Positions 17,132 to 25,978 of a stretch of 64,000 bases of DNA are shown piece after piece (the first letter of the stretch is position 1; every line of letters starts with the position of its first letter). A model generated the notes under the pieces. It searched no databases and was not told the DNA's origin. It was given only the letters and a program-made list of their open reading frames with translations. This DNA comes from Nonomuraea deserti (lineage in GTDB: Bacteria; Actinomycetota; Actinomycetes; Streptosporangiales; Streptosporangiaceae). Location: positions 1-64,000 of the forward strand of contig NZ_SMKO01000007.1 in NCBI RefSeq assembly GCF_004348685.1, written 5' to 3'. Position numbers and translations under genes: made by a program.

Positions 17132-18004
17132 GTGAGCAAGCTGGCGGTCATCACCCCGTCCTACGCCCCGGACGCCGGCCTCTTCGCCGAGCTGCACCGA
17201 TCCGTTCTCCGGTACACCTCGGACGACACCGTCCACCACGTCTTCGTCTCCGCCCGCGACCGGCGGATCTTCTCCAGGTTCGAGGGCCCGCGCTGCCGCC
17301 TGTGGATCCGCTCGGAGCTGCTGCCCCGCAGGTACGTCCGCGTGCCCTTCACCGACGTGCACGTCAACTGCCGCCGCCCGTGGCCCCCGCTGCGGGGCTG
17401 GGTCATGCAGCAGACCATCAAGATCGCCTCCGCCGGCCTGATCGACGCCGACGCCCTGCTCATCGTCGACTCCGACGCCGTGCTGGTCCGCCCGACCGGG
17501 GTCGAGTCGTTCAGCGTGGACGGGCGGCTCTGCCTCCACCGGGTCGAGAACGCCGTGACCGCCGACATGGAGCGGCACCTCCTGTGGCACCGGGTCGCCC
17601 GCGAGCTGCTCGGCCTGCCGCCCCCGCCGCCACCACCGCTGCCCGACTACGTGACCGCGCTGACGTTCTGGGACCCGCGGATCGTGCTCGCCATGCGGCG
17701 CCGCGTCACCGAGGTCACCGGCCGCGACTGGCTGGACGCGTTCAACGCGCGGCTGCACGTCTCGGAGTTCGTCCTGTACGGCGTGTTCGTCGACGAGGTG
17801 CTGAAGGCGTCGCCGCCGGTCAACACGACGATCTGCCACCTGAGCTACCACCACGAGCCGTGGGACGAGGCCCAGGCGGTCGCCTTCGCCGACCGGCTGC
17901 CCCCTGACGCGGTGGGCATGATGATCTCCGCCAAGTCGCACACCCCGCACGAGGCCAGGATGGCCGCGATCCGGCGGTGCGCTCAGGTCGTCGAGTCGAG
18001 CTGA
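17132..18004 (+). CDS. DUF6492-type protein (glycosyltransferase-like)
   Basis: 290 residues starting with MSKLAVITPSYAPDAGLFAEL, an opening like GT-A transferases. WVMQQTIKIASAGLIDADALLIVDSDAVLVRP contains a DSDAV motif in the position of a metal-binding DxD, and WDPRIVLAMRRRV and HVSEFVLYGVFVDEVL follow. I recognise this as the DUF6492 family, common in polysaccharide loci but without an assigned reaction. An uninterrupted run of seven prolines (about residues 167-173) should need EF-P for translation. Its 3' end overlaps the convergent second Wzz-like gene by 22 bases. Confidence 0.7.
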   Translation: MSKLAVITPSYAPDAGLFAELHRSVLRYTSDDTVHHVFVSARDRRIFSRFEGPRCRLWIRSELLPRRYVRVPFTDVHVNCRRPWPPLRGWVMQQTIKIASAGLIDADALLIVDSDAVLVRPTGVESFSVDGRLCLHRVENAVTADMERHLLWHRVARELLGLPPPPPPPLPDYVTALTFWDPRIVLAMRRRVTEVTGRDWLDAFNARLHVSEFVLYGVFVDEVLKASPPVNTTICHLSYHHEPWDEAQAVAFADRLPPDAVGMMISAKSHTPHEARMAAIRRCAQVVESS

Positions 18005-18927
18005 TCTCCCTCCCGCTCGATCGCCGGGATGGGACCGGTGTCGTCGTCATCGGCGGTCAGGGGCGAGGCGGGCGGGTCTCCGGCGGGCGGCCGCGCGCCG
18101 TTACGCGGCCCGGCACCGTTCTCCCGTCCCGGCTCGGCGACGGGCCCCGACGTGGGCCCGATGACCGGCCCGGCGACCGGCCCGGCGACCGGTTCGGCGA
18201 CCGGCCCGGCGACCGGCTCCGGCGCGGGCTCGGTGACGGGCTCCGGGGTTTCCGGAGGGTCGGGTTCGCCGGCGCGGCGGGCGGCGCGCAGGCGCTGGAC
18301 GCCGTAGGCCACGCCGAGCCCCGCCACCACCCCGACCAGGCCGCCCGATGCGGCGCCCAGCAGGCGGTCCGTCACGACGAGCCGGGGCACCGAGGCGGGC
18401 ATCACGTCGAGGATCGCGATGTGCGTGCTCACCGGCGCGCCCAGCGCCTTCTGCCGCTCGGCCAGCTCCACCCTGATGCGCAGCCGCGCCTTGCGCATGA
18501 CCTCCCTGACCACGGCCGGCGAGGTGCTCTCCACCTCGACGTAGACGAACGGCCCGTTGGTGCTGATGCCGAGCAGGTCGGGGTTGGTGCGCCCGTCGTT
18601 GACGGTCAGGACGGTCGGGCCGTCCTCCGTCACGCCCAGCTCGGCGGCGACGTCGGGCGTGTTGGTGGACAGGATGAGGATGCCGGCGGTCGTCCGCAGG
18701 GCGTCGTTGAACTGCAGCAGCGGGTTGGTCAGCCCGGGCCGCCGCTGGGGCCCGGTCTCCAGCGTCCCGCCCGTGGCGGGCACGGTGAGCACCATGGAGG
18801 CGGTGGAGACGTAACGGCTCGGGACCAGGAAGTACGCGGCCAGGGCGAGCCCGATCGCCACGACGGCGACAGGCGGCCCGATCATCTTCTTCCGGGCCAG
18901 ACCCAAGACGGTTGTCCAGAAGCGCAC
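17983..18927 (-). CDS. Wzz-like polysaccharide chain-length protein, second paralogue, with repeat-rich tail
   Basis: 314 residues from a GTG (VRFWTTVLGLARKK). N-terminal helix about 19-37, extracytoplasmic region with NPLLQFNDAL and VEVESTSPAVVREVMRKARLRI, second helix about 205-225, then a long cytoplasmic tail made of Pro-Val-Ala/Gly repeats (EPVAGPVAEPVAGPVAG and so on) and an acidic end. There is no tyrosine-kinase domain. The tail is encoded by a 12-base tandem repeat. With two such proteins the locus may make two chain lengths or a heteromeric co-polymerase. Confidence 0.72.
   Translation of the reverse strand: MRFWTTVLGLARKKMIGPPVAVVAIGLALAAYFLVPSRYVSTASMVLTVPATGGTLETGPQRRPGLTNPLLQFNDALRTTAGILILSTNTPDVAAELGVTEDGPTVLTVNDGRTNPDLLGISTNGPFVYVEVESTSPAVVREVMRKARLRIRVELAERQKALGAPVSTHIAILDVMPASVPRLVVTDRLLGAASGGLVGVVAGLGVAYGVQRLRAARRAGEPDPPETPEPVTEPAPEPVAGPVAEPVAGPVAGPVIGPTSGPVAEPGRENGAGPRNGARPPAGDPPASPLTADDDDTGPIPAIEREGDQLDSTT
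18163..18210. repeat. 12-base tandem repeat inside the Wzz-like gene
   Basis: Four consecutive units of GACCGGCCCGGC, one with two substitutions (GACCGGTTCGGC), followed by a degenerate fifth. They encode the Pro-Val-Ala-Gly repeats of the cytoplasmic tail. Length variation by slippage is expected. Confidence 0.85.
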
Positions 18928-18967
18928 TATTTCCGCCCCCGTCGACTTTTGTACCGATGCAAAGTGG

Positions 18968-18995
18968 AAATCGCCCTTTTCGTGAACGCCGTTAC
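18968..18995 (-). promoter_or_regulatory. Putative ECF-type promoter for the second Wzz-like gene
   Basis: GTAAC, 17 bases, CGATTT on the minus strand, 40 bases before the GTG. The GTAAC overlaps the stop codon of the upstream glycosyltransferase gene. Confidence 0.4.
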
Positions 18996-19867
18996 ACCAG
19001 CCGGGCCATGGACAGCAGCTTGCGGCCCCGGTGGGCGATCGTCCGGCGCTGGCGGCGGGCGTACATGCGCAGCACCGCGGAGCGCGCCCGGCGGCGCCGG
19101 TCATCGGTGAGGTCGGCGTCGCGCACCCATCTGAGCAGCTCCCTGCACTGCAGCGTGTTCGCCGCGTGCGACTGCCAGGACGGCACGTCGAGGCGGCGGG
19201 CCAGGCCCGAGATGCGTTCGAGCCGCCAGTTGCGGTGCGACAGCACCTCGGGCACGTGCGCCCACGGCCCGGCCAGGGCCAGCTTGGCGGCGAACACCTC
19301 GTCCTCGCGCAACATGTTCCTGCGCGGGATGCCGACCGCCGGCTCGCGGCGCAGCAGGCCGTAGAGCGGATCGATGAGGAACGGGCTCTCGTTGAGCAGC
19401 CTGAGCATCTCGGTGAACCGTTCCACCGGGTCGTCGGAGCCCAGGCCCGCGCCCTCATAAGCGGTGGTGGCGAGCGTCCCGTCGGGCCGGCTGTAGGAGA
19501 CCTGGTTGGTGACCAGGATGATGCGCTCGTCGGCCGCGAACGCCGCCATCGCGCGCGAGACGCAGGCGGGCTCCAGCCGGTCGTCGTCGCCGATCCACCT
19601 CACGTACGCGCCGCGCGAGATCCGCGCCGCGTGCGTGAAGTTGCCGAGCAGGCCGACGTCGTGCGGATGCCGGTGGTAGACGATCCTGGGGTCGCCGGCC
19701 GCCAGGTCGCGGCAGAGCTCCTCGGTGCCGTCCGTGGAGGCGTTGTCGGAGACGACCAGCTCGATGCTCGGGTAGTCCTGGGCCAGCACCGAGCGGATCA
19801 CGCCTTCGAGCCGGTCGGCGCCGTTGCGCACGGGCAGGGCGATCGAGACGAGTTCAGGTTCCGGCAT
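18992..19867 (-). CDS. Glycosyltransferase family 2
   Basis: 291 residues. LVSIALPVRNGADRLEGVIRSVL, VVSDNASTDGTEEL and the DxD-like WIGDDDRLEP identify a GT-A enzyme of the common family 2 type. The ATG is set by GGGAGAG a few bases upstream; the start lies 14 bases inside the end of the flippase gene, so it is coupled to it. The C-terminal 60 residues are Arg-rich, consistent with peripheral membrane attachment. Sugar and acceptor unknown. Confidence 0.85.
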   Translation of the reverse strand: MPEPELVSIALPVRNGADRLEGVIRSVLAQDYPSIELVVSDNASTDGTEELCRDLAAGDPRIVYHRHPHDVGLLGNFTHAARISRGAYVRWIGDDDRLEPACVSRAMAAFAADERIILVTNQVSYSRPDGTLATTAYEGAGLGSDDPVERFTEMLRLLNESPFLIDPLYGLLRREPAVGIPRRNMLREDEVFAAKLALAGPWAHVPEVLSHRNWRLERISGLARRLDVPSWQSHAANTLQCRELLRWVRDADLTDDRRRRARSAVLRMYARRQRRTIAHRGRKLLSMARLV

Positions 19868-21302
19868 GTGCTCTCCCTTGACGTACGAGTCGCTCCAGCA
19901 CGGCACGTGGCACCGCCGCGAGCACGAACACCAGCAGCCCCGCGCCGCCCGCCACGCACAGCTCGGCGAACGCGCCGTCGACGACCGCGGCCAGCCCGGC
20001 CATGACGACGCCGGCCGGCACGGCGGCCGCCAGCGGGCGGGCCAGCCCCGCGCCGAACAACCGCAGCGGCACGCCGGATCGGTGCAGCACCACCCCCAGC
20101 AGCGGCAGCGCCACCACCACCGCGATGACCGCGTGCGCCACGGCGGCGCCCTCGATGCCGCCCAGCCGGGCGCCCGCCATGAGCGCGGGCACGAGCGCGA
20201 GCGCCCAGGCCAGGTTCACCCACATGGGCGACCTGGTCGCGCCGGTCGCGGCCAGCACGTCGGTGATCAGCAGGGTCAGCATGCGCACGGCCATGACGAC
20301 CGCCAGGAAGCGCAGCACGTCGGCCGACGGCGACCAGCGGGCGCCGTAGAGGAACTCCACGATCGCGGGCGCGAGCGTGCCCATGAGCACCGCGACCGGC
20401 AGCACCAGCGTCGCCAGCAGCGGCACCGCCTGCCGCACGCCGGCCCGCAGCGGCTCGGCGCCCTCCTCGGCCAGACGGGAGAAGCTGGGCAGCGCGACGT
20501 AGCGGACGGCCGTGCCGATGAGCCCGGGGACCCAGCTGGAGATGTTGAAGGCCAGCAGGTAGAAGCCCAGCAGCGCGGGCCCGAGCACGTCGCCGACGAT
20601 GACCGCGTCGACGTTGAGCAGCAGCCCTTCGATGCCGAGGCCGGCGCAGAGCGGCAGGCCGAAGCGCAGCAGCCTGGCGGCCACCGCGCGGTCGAAGCCG
20701 AGCTCGATCCTGACCCCGGCCAGGACGACCACCAGCACGCCGGTGAGCGCCGCCCCGCTGAGCTGGCCCCAGGCGAAGCTGTAGGCCCCTGAGCCGTTCG
20801 CGGCGAGGGTGATGGAGACGGTGGCGTTGGCGGCGAACCCGGCGAGGTTGGCCCAGGCCAGCCTGTCCTGCCGGAACGTGCGCATCAGCGCGGCGCTGCG
20901 GACCGCGGTCAGCCCGTAGACGAGGTTGGTGGCCATGAGGATGCGGATCACCCAGGTGGCGTCCTCGCTGCCGGCCAGCCGGGCGTAGAACGGCGCGATG
21001 ACCCAGAACAGCGCGTACAGGCCCGCGCTCGACAGGATGGCCACCACCGTGGCCGTGGGCGCGACCTCCTCCAGCCTGCCGCGCCACTGCACGGTCGCGG
21101 AGATCACTCCCGCGTCGTTGACGTAGATGACGAACTGACTGGCGGCCAGGGCGATGGCGAACACGCCGAAGTCCTCGGGCACCAGCAACCTGGCCAGGAT
21201 CAGGCTCATCACGAACGAGCCCGCCTTCATGACCAGGTTGCCGAGCAGGCTCCAGCGCAGCCCGCGCCCCGCCTTCCTGCCGATCTCGCCGACCTCGCTC
21301 AT
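19854..21302 (-). CDS. Polysaccharide flippase (Wzx-like, MOP superfamily)
   Basis: 482 residues with about 12-14 hydrophobic segments. The N-terminus GLRWSLLGNLVMKAGSFVMSLILARLLVPEDFGVFAIALA is the classic polysaccharide-transport (RfbX/Wzx) beginning, and FLYGARWSPSADVLRFLAVV is typical of the second half. It should move undecaprenyl-linked repeat units across the membrane before polymerisation. It starts four bases inside the end of the Cys-rich gene upstream. Confidence 0.85.
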   Translation of the reverse strand: MSEVGEIGRKAGRGLRWSLLGNLVMKAGSFVMSLILARLLVPEDFGVFAIALAASQFVIYVNDAGVISATVQWRGRLEEVAPTATVVAILSSAGLYALFWVIAPFYARLAGSEDATWVIRILMATNLVYGLTAVRSAALMRTFRQDRLAWANLAGFAANATVSITLAANGSGAYSFAWGQLSGAALTGVLVVVLAGVRIELGFDRAVAARLLRFGLPLCAGLGIEGLLLNVDAVIVGDVLGPALLGFYLLAFNISSWVPGLIGTAVRYVALPSFSRLAEEGAEPLRAGVRQAVPLLATLVLPVAVLMGTLAPAIVEFLYGARWSPSADVLRFLAVVMAVRMLTLLITDVLAATGATRSPMWVNLAWALALVPALMAGARLGGIEGAAVAHAVIAVVVALPLLGVVLHRSGVPLRLFGAGLARPLAAAVPAGVVMAGLAAVVDGAFAELCVAGGAGLLVFVLAAVPRAVLERLVRQGRAHAGT

Positions 21303-22267
21303 AAGGCGTCCCCGCCGCCCGGCGGCAGCCTCTCCAGCCAGATCTCCCGCCAGAACGGTACGAACTCGCGCGGGCAGCTGGCGTTGTAGACGCCTTCGCA
21401 GACGAGGTCGTCGAGGACGATGCACGGGCTCTTCATGCTGAGCATGCGGCCGGTCCGCTCGTCCAGGCAGCGCTCGACCCTGGCGCGCACCCGCGCCGTC
21501 CTGCCGCAGTAGCGGGCCATCTCCTCCTCGAAGCCCAGCCCGCGGTTGAGCAGGTCGTCGTTGAGGGTGTCGAGGATCTCCTCCTTCGACCTGATCCTGA
21601 CCAGCTCGCCCGGCTTCAGGTCCAGCTCCTCCGTCGGAGTGACGCGGCCGGCCCGTCCCTCCACGAAGCCCCAGCGCAGGCCGCGCCTGATCCACAGGCG
21701 TCTCGGCAGGACCTTCTTGCTGAGCTCCTGGAAACGGTTGAACAGCCCGACCAGGAAGGCACGGGCCACGGCCGCCACGCCGGCGTTGCCGCTGCGCACG
21801 TCGGTGACGTACTGGCCGAGGTCGCGGAACGGCAGGCAGGCCGGCGCCGCCCTGAGCAGCTCGGTGGCCTGGCAGGAGTAGTGGTCGGCGTCCTTGCGGG
21901 TGTTGGCCCGCAGGAGCGGCAGCAGCTCCGGACCGGGCCTGGGCGGGGCCTGTGGTTCGTCCGGATCGACCCGTTTGAGCCAGGCCTCCTTCCAGTACAG
22001 GGAGCAGGCCGTCTGGCAGCCGCCGTGCTCCCCGCCGTCGCAGCGTGCCCCGGTCAGGTGGACGGCCCTCTCCATCCGGCGCATGCCGCTGCGGCTGATC
22101 GTGTCGCAGAGTTTGTGCGCGACCTTGTGCACCGTCATCCGCCGGCCGCAGAACCGCGCCATCTCCGGCATGAACGGCAGGCTCTCCAGCTCGCCCCGCT
22201 CGTCCAGCGTGGCCAGGATCTCCGCCTCGCCGCGCACCTCGACGAGATCTCCCACCCGCAGGTTCAC
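21299..22267 (-). CDS. Unrecognised Cys-rich protein with internal duplication
   Basis: 322 residues from a GTG, soluble. I do not recognise the family. Two homologous halves are clear: GDLVEVRGEAEILATLD to EMARFCGR (about 6-42) and GELVRIRSKEEILDTLN to EMARYCGR (about 220-256). Each is followed by a Cys-rich stretch ending in WKEAWLKRV or WREIWLERL. Cys 40/254, 54/267, 76/290 and 84/298 are in register, suggesting a metal or Fe-S site in each half; C88, C132, C144 and C282 are extra. Both halves start like small beta-barrel (SH3-like) modules. It overlaps the genes on both sides by four bases, so it belongs to the sugar cassette. Function unknown. Confidence 0.8.
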   Translation of the reverse strand: MNLRVGDLVEVRGEAEILATLDERGELESLPFMPEMARFCGRRMTVHKVAHKLCDTISRSGMRRMERAVHLTGARCDGGEHGGCQTACSLYWKEAWLKRVDPDEPQAPPRPGPELLPLLRANTRKDADHYSCQATELLRAAPACLPFRDLGQYVTDVRSGNAGVAAVARAFLVGLFNRFQELSKKVLPRRLWIRRGLRWGFVEGRAGRVTPTEELDLKPGELVRIRSKEEILDTLNDDLLNRGLGFEEEMARYCGRTARVRARVERCLDERTGRMLSMKSPCIVLDDLVCEGVYNASCPREFVPFWREIWLERLPPGGGDAL

Positions 22268-23514
22268 GCGTCCTCCCTCTTGAGCAGCCCCGCCGCCTCC
22301 AGCGCCCCCGCCGCCTCGGCCACCACGCCGAAGGGCAGGCCGGACCGGTCGGCGACGTCCAGCAGGCTGTGTGCGCCGTCCGAGAGGTTCAGCACCCACA
22401 ACATCGCCATCTGCGCCTGTTTCGTGTCGCTCCGCCCGCCGAGGGAGCCGTACAGGCCGCGCCGGCCGAGCTGCGGCTCGCCGTACGGGCTCAGGTTCAG
22501 GTAGCGGCCGTCGCCCTCCAGCACCTCCACGGCCGACCACAGCGCCTCCAGCGTGTCGGACATGGAGTCCGGCGAGACGAAGCCCAGGTCGTCGCCCGAG
22601 GTGTGGTATTCCGGGTAGCCCGCGTACGGCGTCCTGGTGAGGCTGCCGACGGGCAGGTCGAAGCCGGGCGAGCAGTATTGGCGCTCGTCGTAGCCGTACG
22701 GCGAGAAGTCCGTGATGGTGTGCGGCCGTTCCCGCAGCACGTGGGCCATCACCCGGTCGATGCCGGCGTCCCCGCGCCTGCTGCGCTTGTACGTCAGCGT
22801 GCCGCGGTCGCCGGCGCAGGCCAGCGTGAGCCCGTGCCTGATCCTGGAGACGCGGTCGCGGTTGCGCGCCAGCCAGGTGATGGCACCGATCGTGCCGGGC
22901 GCGAACACGAAGCGGTACGTGAGGCGCGGGGTCCCGAGCCGGGAGGCCAGCGCGGTCGCCACGGCGATCGCGGCGAGGTTGTCGTTGGCCAGCGACGGGT
23001 GGCAGGTGTGGCACGAGATGAGCACCTCGTCCGTCGTGCGCCCGCGCACCACGTGCTCGGCGTACGTCAGGTGCCCGTCGGCCAGCGTCGAGTCGATCAC
23101 CACCGTGTACGGCCCCTCGCCGAGGCCGTCGAGCGTGCGCCGGCTGAGGCAGAACCCCCACGTCTCGGCGTAGTAGCCGGTCCGGTAAGGGACCAGGTCG
23201 GGCTGCTCGGGCAGCGTGTGCAGGTGGGGGCGCAGCTCCGTCAGCGTCATGGTGGCCGACACGGGGACGCTGTAGCCGACGACGTGCAGGTTGGAGCGCC
23301 GGAAGTCGACGACCCTGTGTCCGGCCGGGTCCATGATGTACGCGTCGCGGACGTTCCACTCCTTGGGGACCGTCCAGTCGAGCACCTGCGTGCCGGTCGG
23401 CACCTCGTGGACGTCCAGGTCCAGGTGTTCCCCGAGGATGCCGAGCGTGGCGCGCACCCCGTCGCCCGTGATGGAGCGGCACAGCGGGTAGAGCCGCGCC
23501 ACCAGGGCGTGCAT
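22264..23514 (-). CDS. DUF4910 protein: aminopeptidase-like domain plus winged helix
   Basis: 416 residues. I prefer the ATG giving MHALVARLYPLCRSITGDG because AGGAG lies five bases before it; a GTG 15 bases upstream overlaps the preceding stop (GTGA). SITGDGVR is the family start. ISCHTCHPSLANDNLAAIAV and EYHTSGDDLGF are the M28-like zinc-peptidase motifs of DUF4910/DUF2172 proteins. The last 60 residues resemble a winged helix (LLDVADRSGLPFGVVAEAAGALEAAGLL). Such proteins recur in sugar and natural-product clusters, where they may hydrolyse an amide or ester on a sugar; the reaction is not established to my knowledge. Confidence 0.8.
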   Translation of the reverse strand: MHALVARLYPLCRSITGDGVRATLGILGEHLDLDVHEVPTGTQVLDWTVPKEWNVRDAYIMDPAGHRVVDFRRSNLHVVGYSVPVSATMTLTELRPHLHTLPEQPDLVPYRTGYYAETWGFCLSRRTLDGLGEGPYTVVIDSTLADGHLTYAEHVVRGRTTDEVLISCHTCHPSLANDNLAAIAVATALASRLGTPRLTYRFVFAPGTIGAITWLARNRDRVSRIRHGLTLACAGDRGTLTYKRSRRGDAGIDRVMAHVLRERPHTITDFSPYGYDERQYCSPGFDLPVGSLTRTPYAGYPEYHTSGDDLGFVSPDSMSDTLEALWSAVEVLEGDGRYLNLSPYGEPQLGRRGLYGSLGGRSDTKQAQMAMLWVLNLSDGAHSLLDVADRSGLPFGVVAEAAGALEAAGLLKREDA

Positions 23515-23525
23515 CTCCTCTCCTG

Positions 23526-24545
23526 TCACGGCCGCAGCTCCGCGGAGACCGTGCCGGCGGCCCGCCGCTCGGCCAGCCAGGCGAGCCGGGTGAAGCGCCG
23601 CCGGAAGCCGTCCTCGGTCAGCCCGTGGGCCCGGTAGGCGTCGGCCAGCTCGACCGCGCCCGCCTTGACCGTCCAGCGGGCGTGGAAGCCGGGCAGCGCC
23701 CGCCTGATCCGGGAGAAGTCCACCCGGTACGAGCGCGGGTCCGCTCCGGTCTCGCCCGTGATGAGCAGCCGCGAGCCGGGCACCGCCTCCACGACGTGCT
23801 CGGCGATGTCGGCCACGGTGAGGTTGTTCTGCTCGCCGCCGACGTTGAACGCCCTGGCGTGCACGGCCTCGCGGGGCGCGTCGAGCACGGCCGCGAAGGC
23901 GTCGGCGATGTCGGCCACGTGGACGAGTGGCCGCCACGGGGTGCCGTCGGACAACACCCGCACCTCACCGGTCAGGTGGGCGTGGCCGACGAGGTTGTTG
24001 AGCACGATGTCGGCCCGCAGCCGCGGCGAGAACCCGAACGCGGTCGCGTTGCGCAGGAACACGGGGGTGAAGCGGTCGTCGGCCAGCTCCACCAGCTCGT
24101 CCTCGACCCGGACCTTCGACTCGGCGTAGGGGGTGACGGGCCGGAGCGGGGCGTCCTCGCCGAGCAGGTCGTCCCCGCCGGAGGCGCCGTACACCGAGCA
24201 GGTGGAGGCGTACAGGAAGCGGCGAACGCCGGCGTCGCGGGCCAGCCTGGCCAGCCGTACGGAGGCGTGGTGGTTGATGTCGTAGGTCAGCTCGGGCGTG
24301 AGCGCGCCGAGCGGGTCATTGGAGAGCGCGGCCAGGTGGATGACCGCGTCGACGCCTTCCAGCAGCTCGGCTCGTACGTCGCGCAGGTCGATGCGGTGGC
24401 CGGGCGGGTCGGCGGGCGCCGGGCCGAGCACGCAGGCGGCGAACAGCCCGGAGTCCAGGCCGGTCACGTCGTGGCCCGCCACGGCCAGGTGCCGGGCCAT
24501 GACGGTGCCGAGGTAGCCCTGGTGCCCGGTGAGTAGGACACGCAT
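23526..24545 (-). CDS. NAD-dependent epimerase/dehydratase (extended SDR)
   Basis: 339 residues. Rossmann TGHQGYLGTVMARHL; NAD-site IHLAALSNDPLGAL; active-site S-T-C in YASTCSVYGASG and YAESK with catalytic Tyr and Lys. It should epimerise, dehydrate or reduce an NDP-sugar. The cassette has a cytidylyltransferase but no obvious CDP-glucose 4,6-dehydratase, so this enzyme might fill that place. It lies six bases from the PIG-L gene. Confidence 0.8.
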   Translation of the reverse strand: MRVLLTGHQGYLGTVMARHLAVAGHDVTGLDSGLFAACVLGPAPADPPGHRIDLRDVRAELLEGVDAVIHLAALSNDPLGALTPELTYDINHHASVRLARLARDAGVRRFLYASTCSVYGASGGDDLLGEDAPLRPVTPYAESKVRVEDELVELADDRFTPVFLRNATAFGFSPRLRADIVLNNLVGHAHLTGEVRVLSDGTPWRPLVHVADIADAFAAVLDAPREAVHARAFNVGGEQNNLTVADIAEHVVEAVPGSRLLITGETGADPRSYRVDFSRIRRALPGFHARWTVKAGAVELADAYRAHGLTEDGFRRRFTRLAWLAERRAAGTVSAELRP

Positions 24546-24551
24546 GTCGTT

Positions 24552-25202
24552 TCAGCCTCCTGCTAGGTCGAGCGCGAGTTTGTCGAGGTAGAAGGCCTCG
24601 GCGTAGCGTGCGTGGCATTGGACGCCGCGGATCCTGGCGAGACCGAGGAACGCCTCCCTGTCGAACCAGGTGCGCCGGCGTTGTGACGGGTAGTGCTCCC
24701 ACAGCAGGGCGACCTTGCGCTCGGCGAGCGCGAGGTCGAGCGGCTGGTACGCGTGGGGGCGGCCGAGATCGCCGTCCCATTTGAGGATCTCGTAGCCGAG
24801 CGTGAGATGGTCGCGGAAGGCGGTGGGCACCAGCCGCGCCAGCCCTCTGTGGTCCTGGTGGGCGTCGCCGGCCTGGGGCGCGAGGATCAGGTCGGGTTCG
24901 GTGCGCAGGCGCAGGTCCTCGACCGCCGTCTTGGCCTCGTCCCAGTGGGCCGGCAGCCGCCCGTCGGGCACCTTGGCCACCGTGATCCGCAGGTCCGCGC
25001 CGGGGCAGAAGGCGGCCAGCGCCGCGCGCTCCTCGTGCTCGCGCTCGGTGCCGCCCCCCGACAGCACCAGGACGTCGACCTGCACGCCCGGGTGGGACGT
25101 GCAGATGGCGAGCAGGGTGCCGCCCGCGCCGATGGCGATGTCGTCGCAGTGCGCGGCCAGAGCGGCGACCCTGCGCAGCCCGGCGGGCACGAGCCGGTTC
25201 AT
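24552..25202 (-). CDS. PIG-L family deacetylase
   Basis: 216 residues. VAALAAHCDDIAIGAGGTL holds the family zinc motif (usually HPDD, here HCDD), and the second ligand set is DAHQDHRGLARL. PIG-L enzymes remove the N-acetyl group from GlcNAc-type sugars in GPI, mycothiol or antibiotic synthesis. Here it would act on the cassette sugar or a lipid-linked form. ATG overlaps the preceding stop (ATGA). A tighter substrate call is not possible. Confidence 0.85.
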   Translation of the reverse strand: MNRLVPAGLRRVAALAAHCDDIAIGAGGTLLAICTSHPGVQVDVLVLSGGGTEREHEERAALAAFCPGADLRITVAKVPDGRLPAHWDEAKTAVEDLRLRTEPDLILAPQAGDAHQDHRGLARLVPTAFRDHLTLGYEILKWDGDLGRPHAYQPLDLALAERKVALLWEHYPSQRRRTWFDREAFLGLARIRGVQCHARYAEAFYLDKLALDLAGG

Positions 25203-25978
25203 GCCGTGCGCTCCCACAGGGCCCACGGCCGGTCACCGCGCGCGTAGGCGCGGTCGAGCTCCATCCGCTGGTTGACGGTGTCGGTGGGCCGCCAGTAGCC
25301 CCGGTACGGGTAGGCGAGCAGCCGTCCGCGCTTGGCCAGTTCCTTGCACCCGTCGACGAGCAGGTCACCGTTTTCCGGGATGTGGTCGAAAATCTCCTGG
25401 CGTAACACGAAATATCCGCCGTTGACCCATAACGGCATCTCGGTGACCGCGGTGATCTGGTCGACCAGCCCGTCCGGCGTGATCCCGACACAGTGGAAGG
25501 TGCCCGGCGGGGGCACGGCCATCAGCGAGCCGCCCGCGTCCGACCCGGCGAACCTGTCGATGATCTCCGGCAGCGGCGCGTCCGTGAGCACGTCCGCGTA
25601 GTTCGCCAGGAACATCTCGTCCCCGTCGAGATGGTCGCGCACGCGGCGCAGCCGCTCGCCGATCGACGACTCGATCCCGGTGTGCACGAAGGAGACCGTC
25701 CAGTCGGAGATGTCGCTGCCCAGCAACTCGATGTCGCCGCCGCGCAGCACGAAGTCGTTGGAGGCGGTCTCCTCGTACGTGAGGAAGAAGCTCTTGATGT
25801 GCTCCGCGCCGTAGCCGAGGCAGAGCACGAACTCCTTGTGACCGAAGTGCGCGTAGTAGCGCATGACGTGCCAGAGCAGCGGTCTCGGGCCGACGAGCTG
25901 CATGGGCTTGGGCACGTCGCCCGGCGCCCCGGTGCGCATCCGCGTGCCGTATCCACCGCAGAAGAGGACGACCTTCAC
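25199..25978 (-). CDS. rfbF: Glucose-1-phosphate cytidylyltransferase-like nucleotidyltransferase
   Basis: 259 residues. MKVVLFCGGYGTRMR is the nucleotidyltransferase pyrophosphorylase loop, followed by KPMQLVGPRPLLWHVMRYYA, NYADVLTDAPL (metal-binding Asp) and WVNGGYFVLRQEIFDHI, all as in RfbF. It would make CDP-glucose from CTP and glucose-1-phosphate, the entry to CDP-linked deoxy or branched sugars. It starts four bases inside the methyltransferase stop. Confidence 0.85.
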   Translation of the reverse strand: MKVVLFCGGYGTRMRTGAPGDVPKPMQLVGPRPLLWHVMRYYAHFGHKEFVLCLGYGAEHIKSFFLTYEETASNDFVLRGGDIELLGSDISDWTVSFVHTGIESSIGERLRRVRDHLDGDEMFLANYADVLTDAPLPEIIDRFAGSDAGGSLMAVPPPGTFHCVGITPDGLVDQITAVTEMPLWVNGGYFVLRQEIFDHIPENGDLLVDGCKELAKRGRLLAYPYRGYWRPTDTVNQRMELDRAYARGDRPWALWERTA

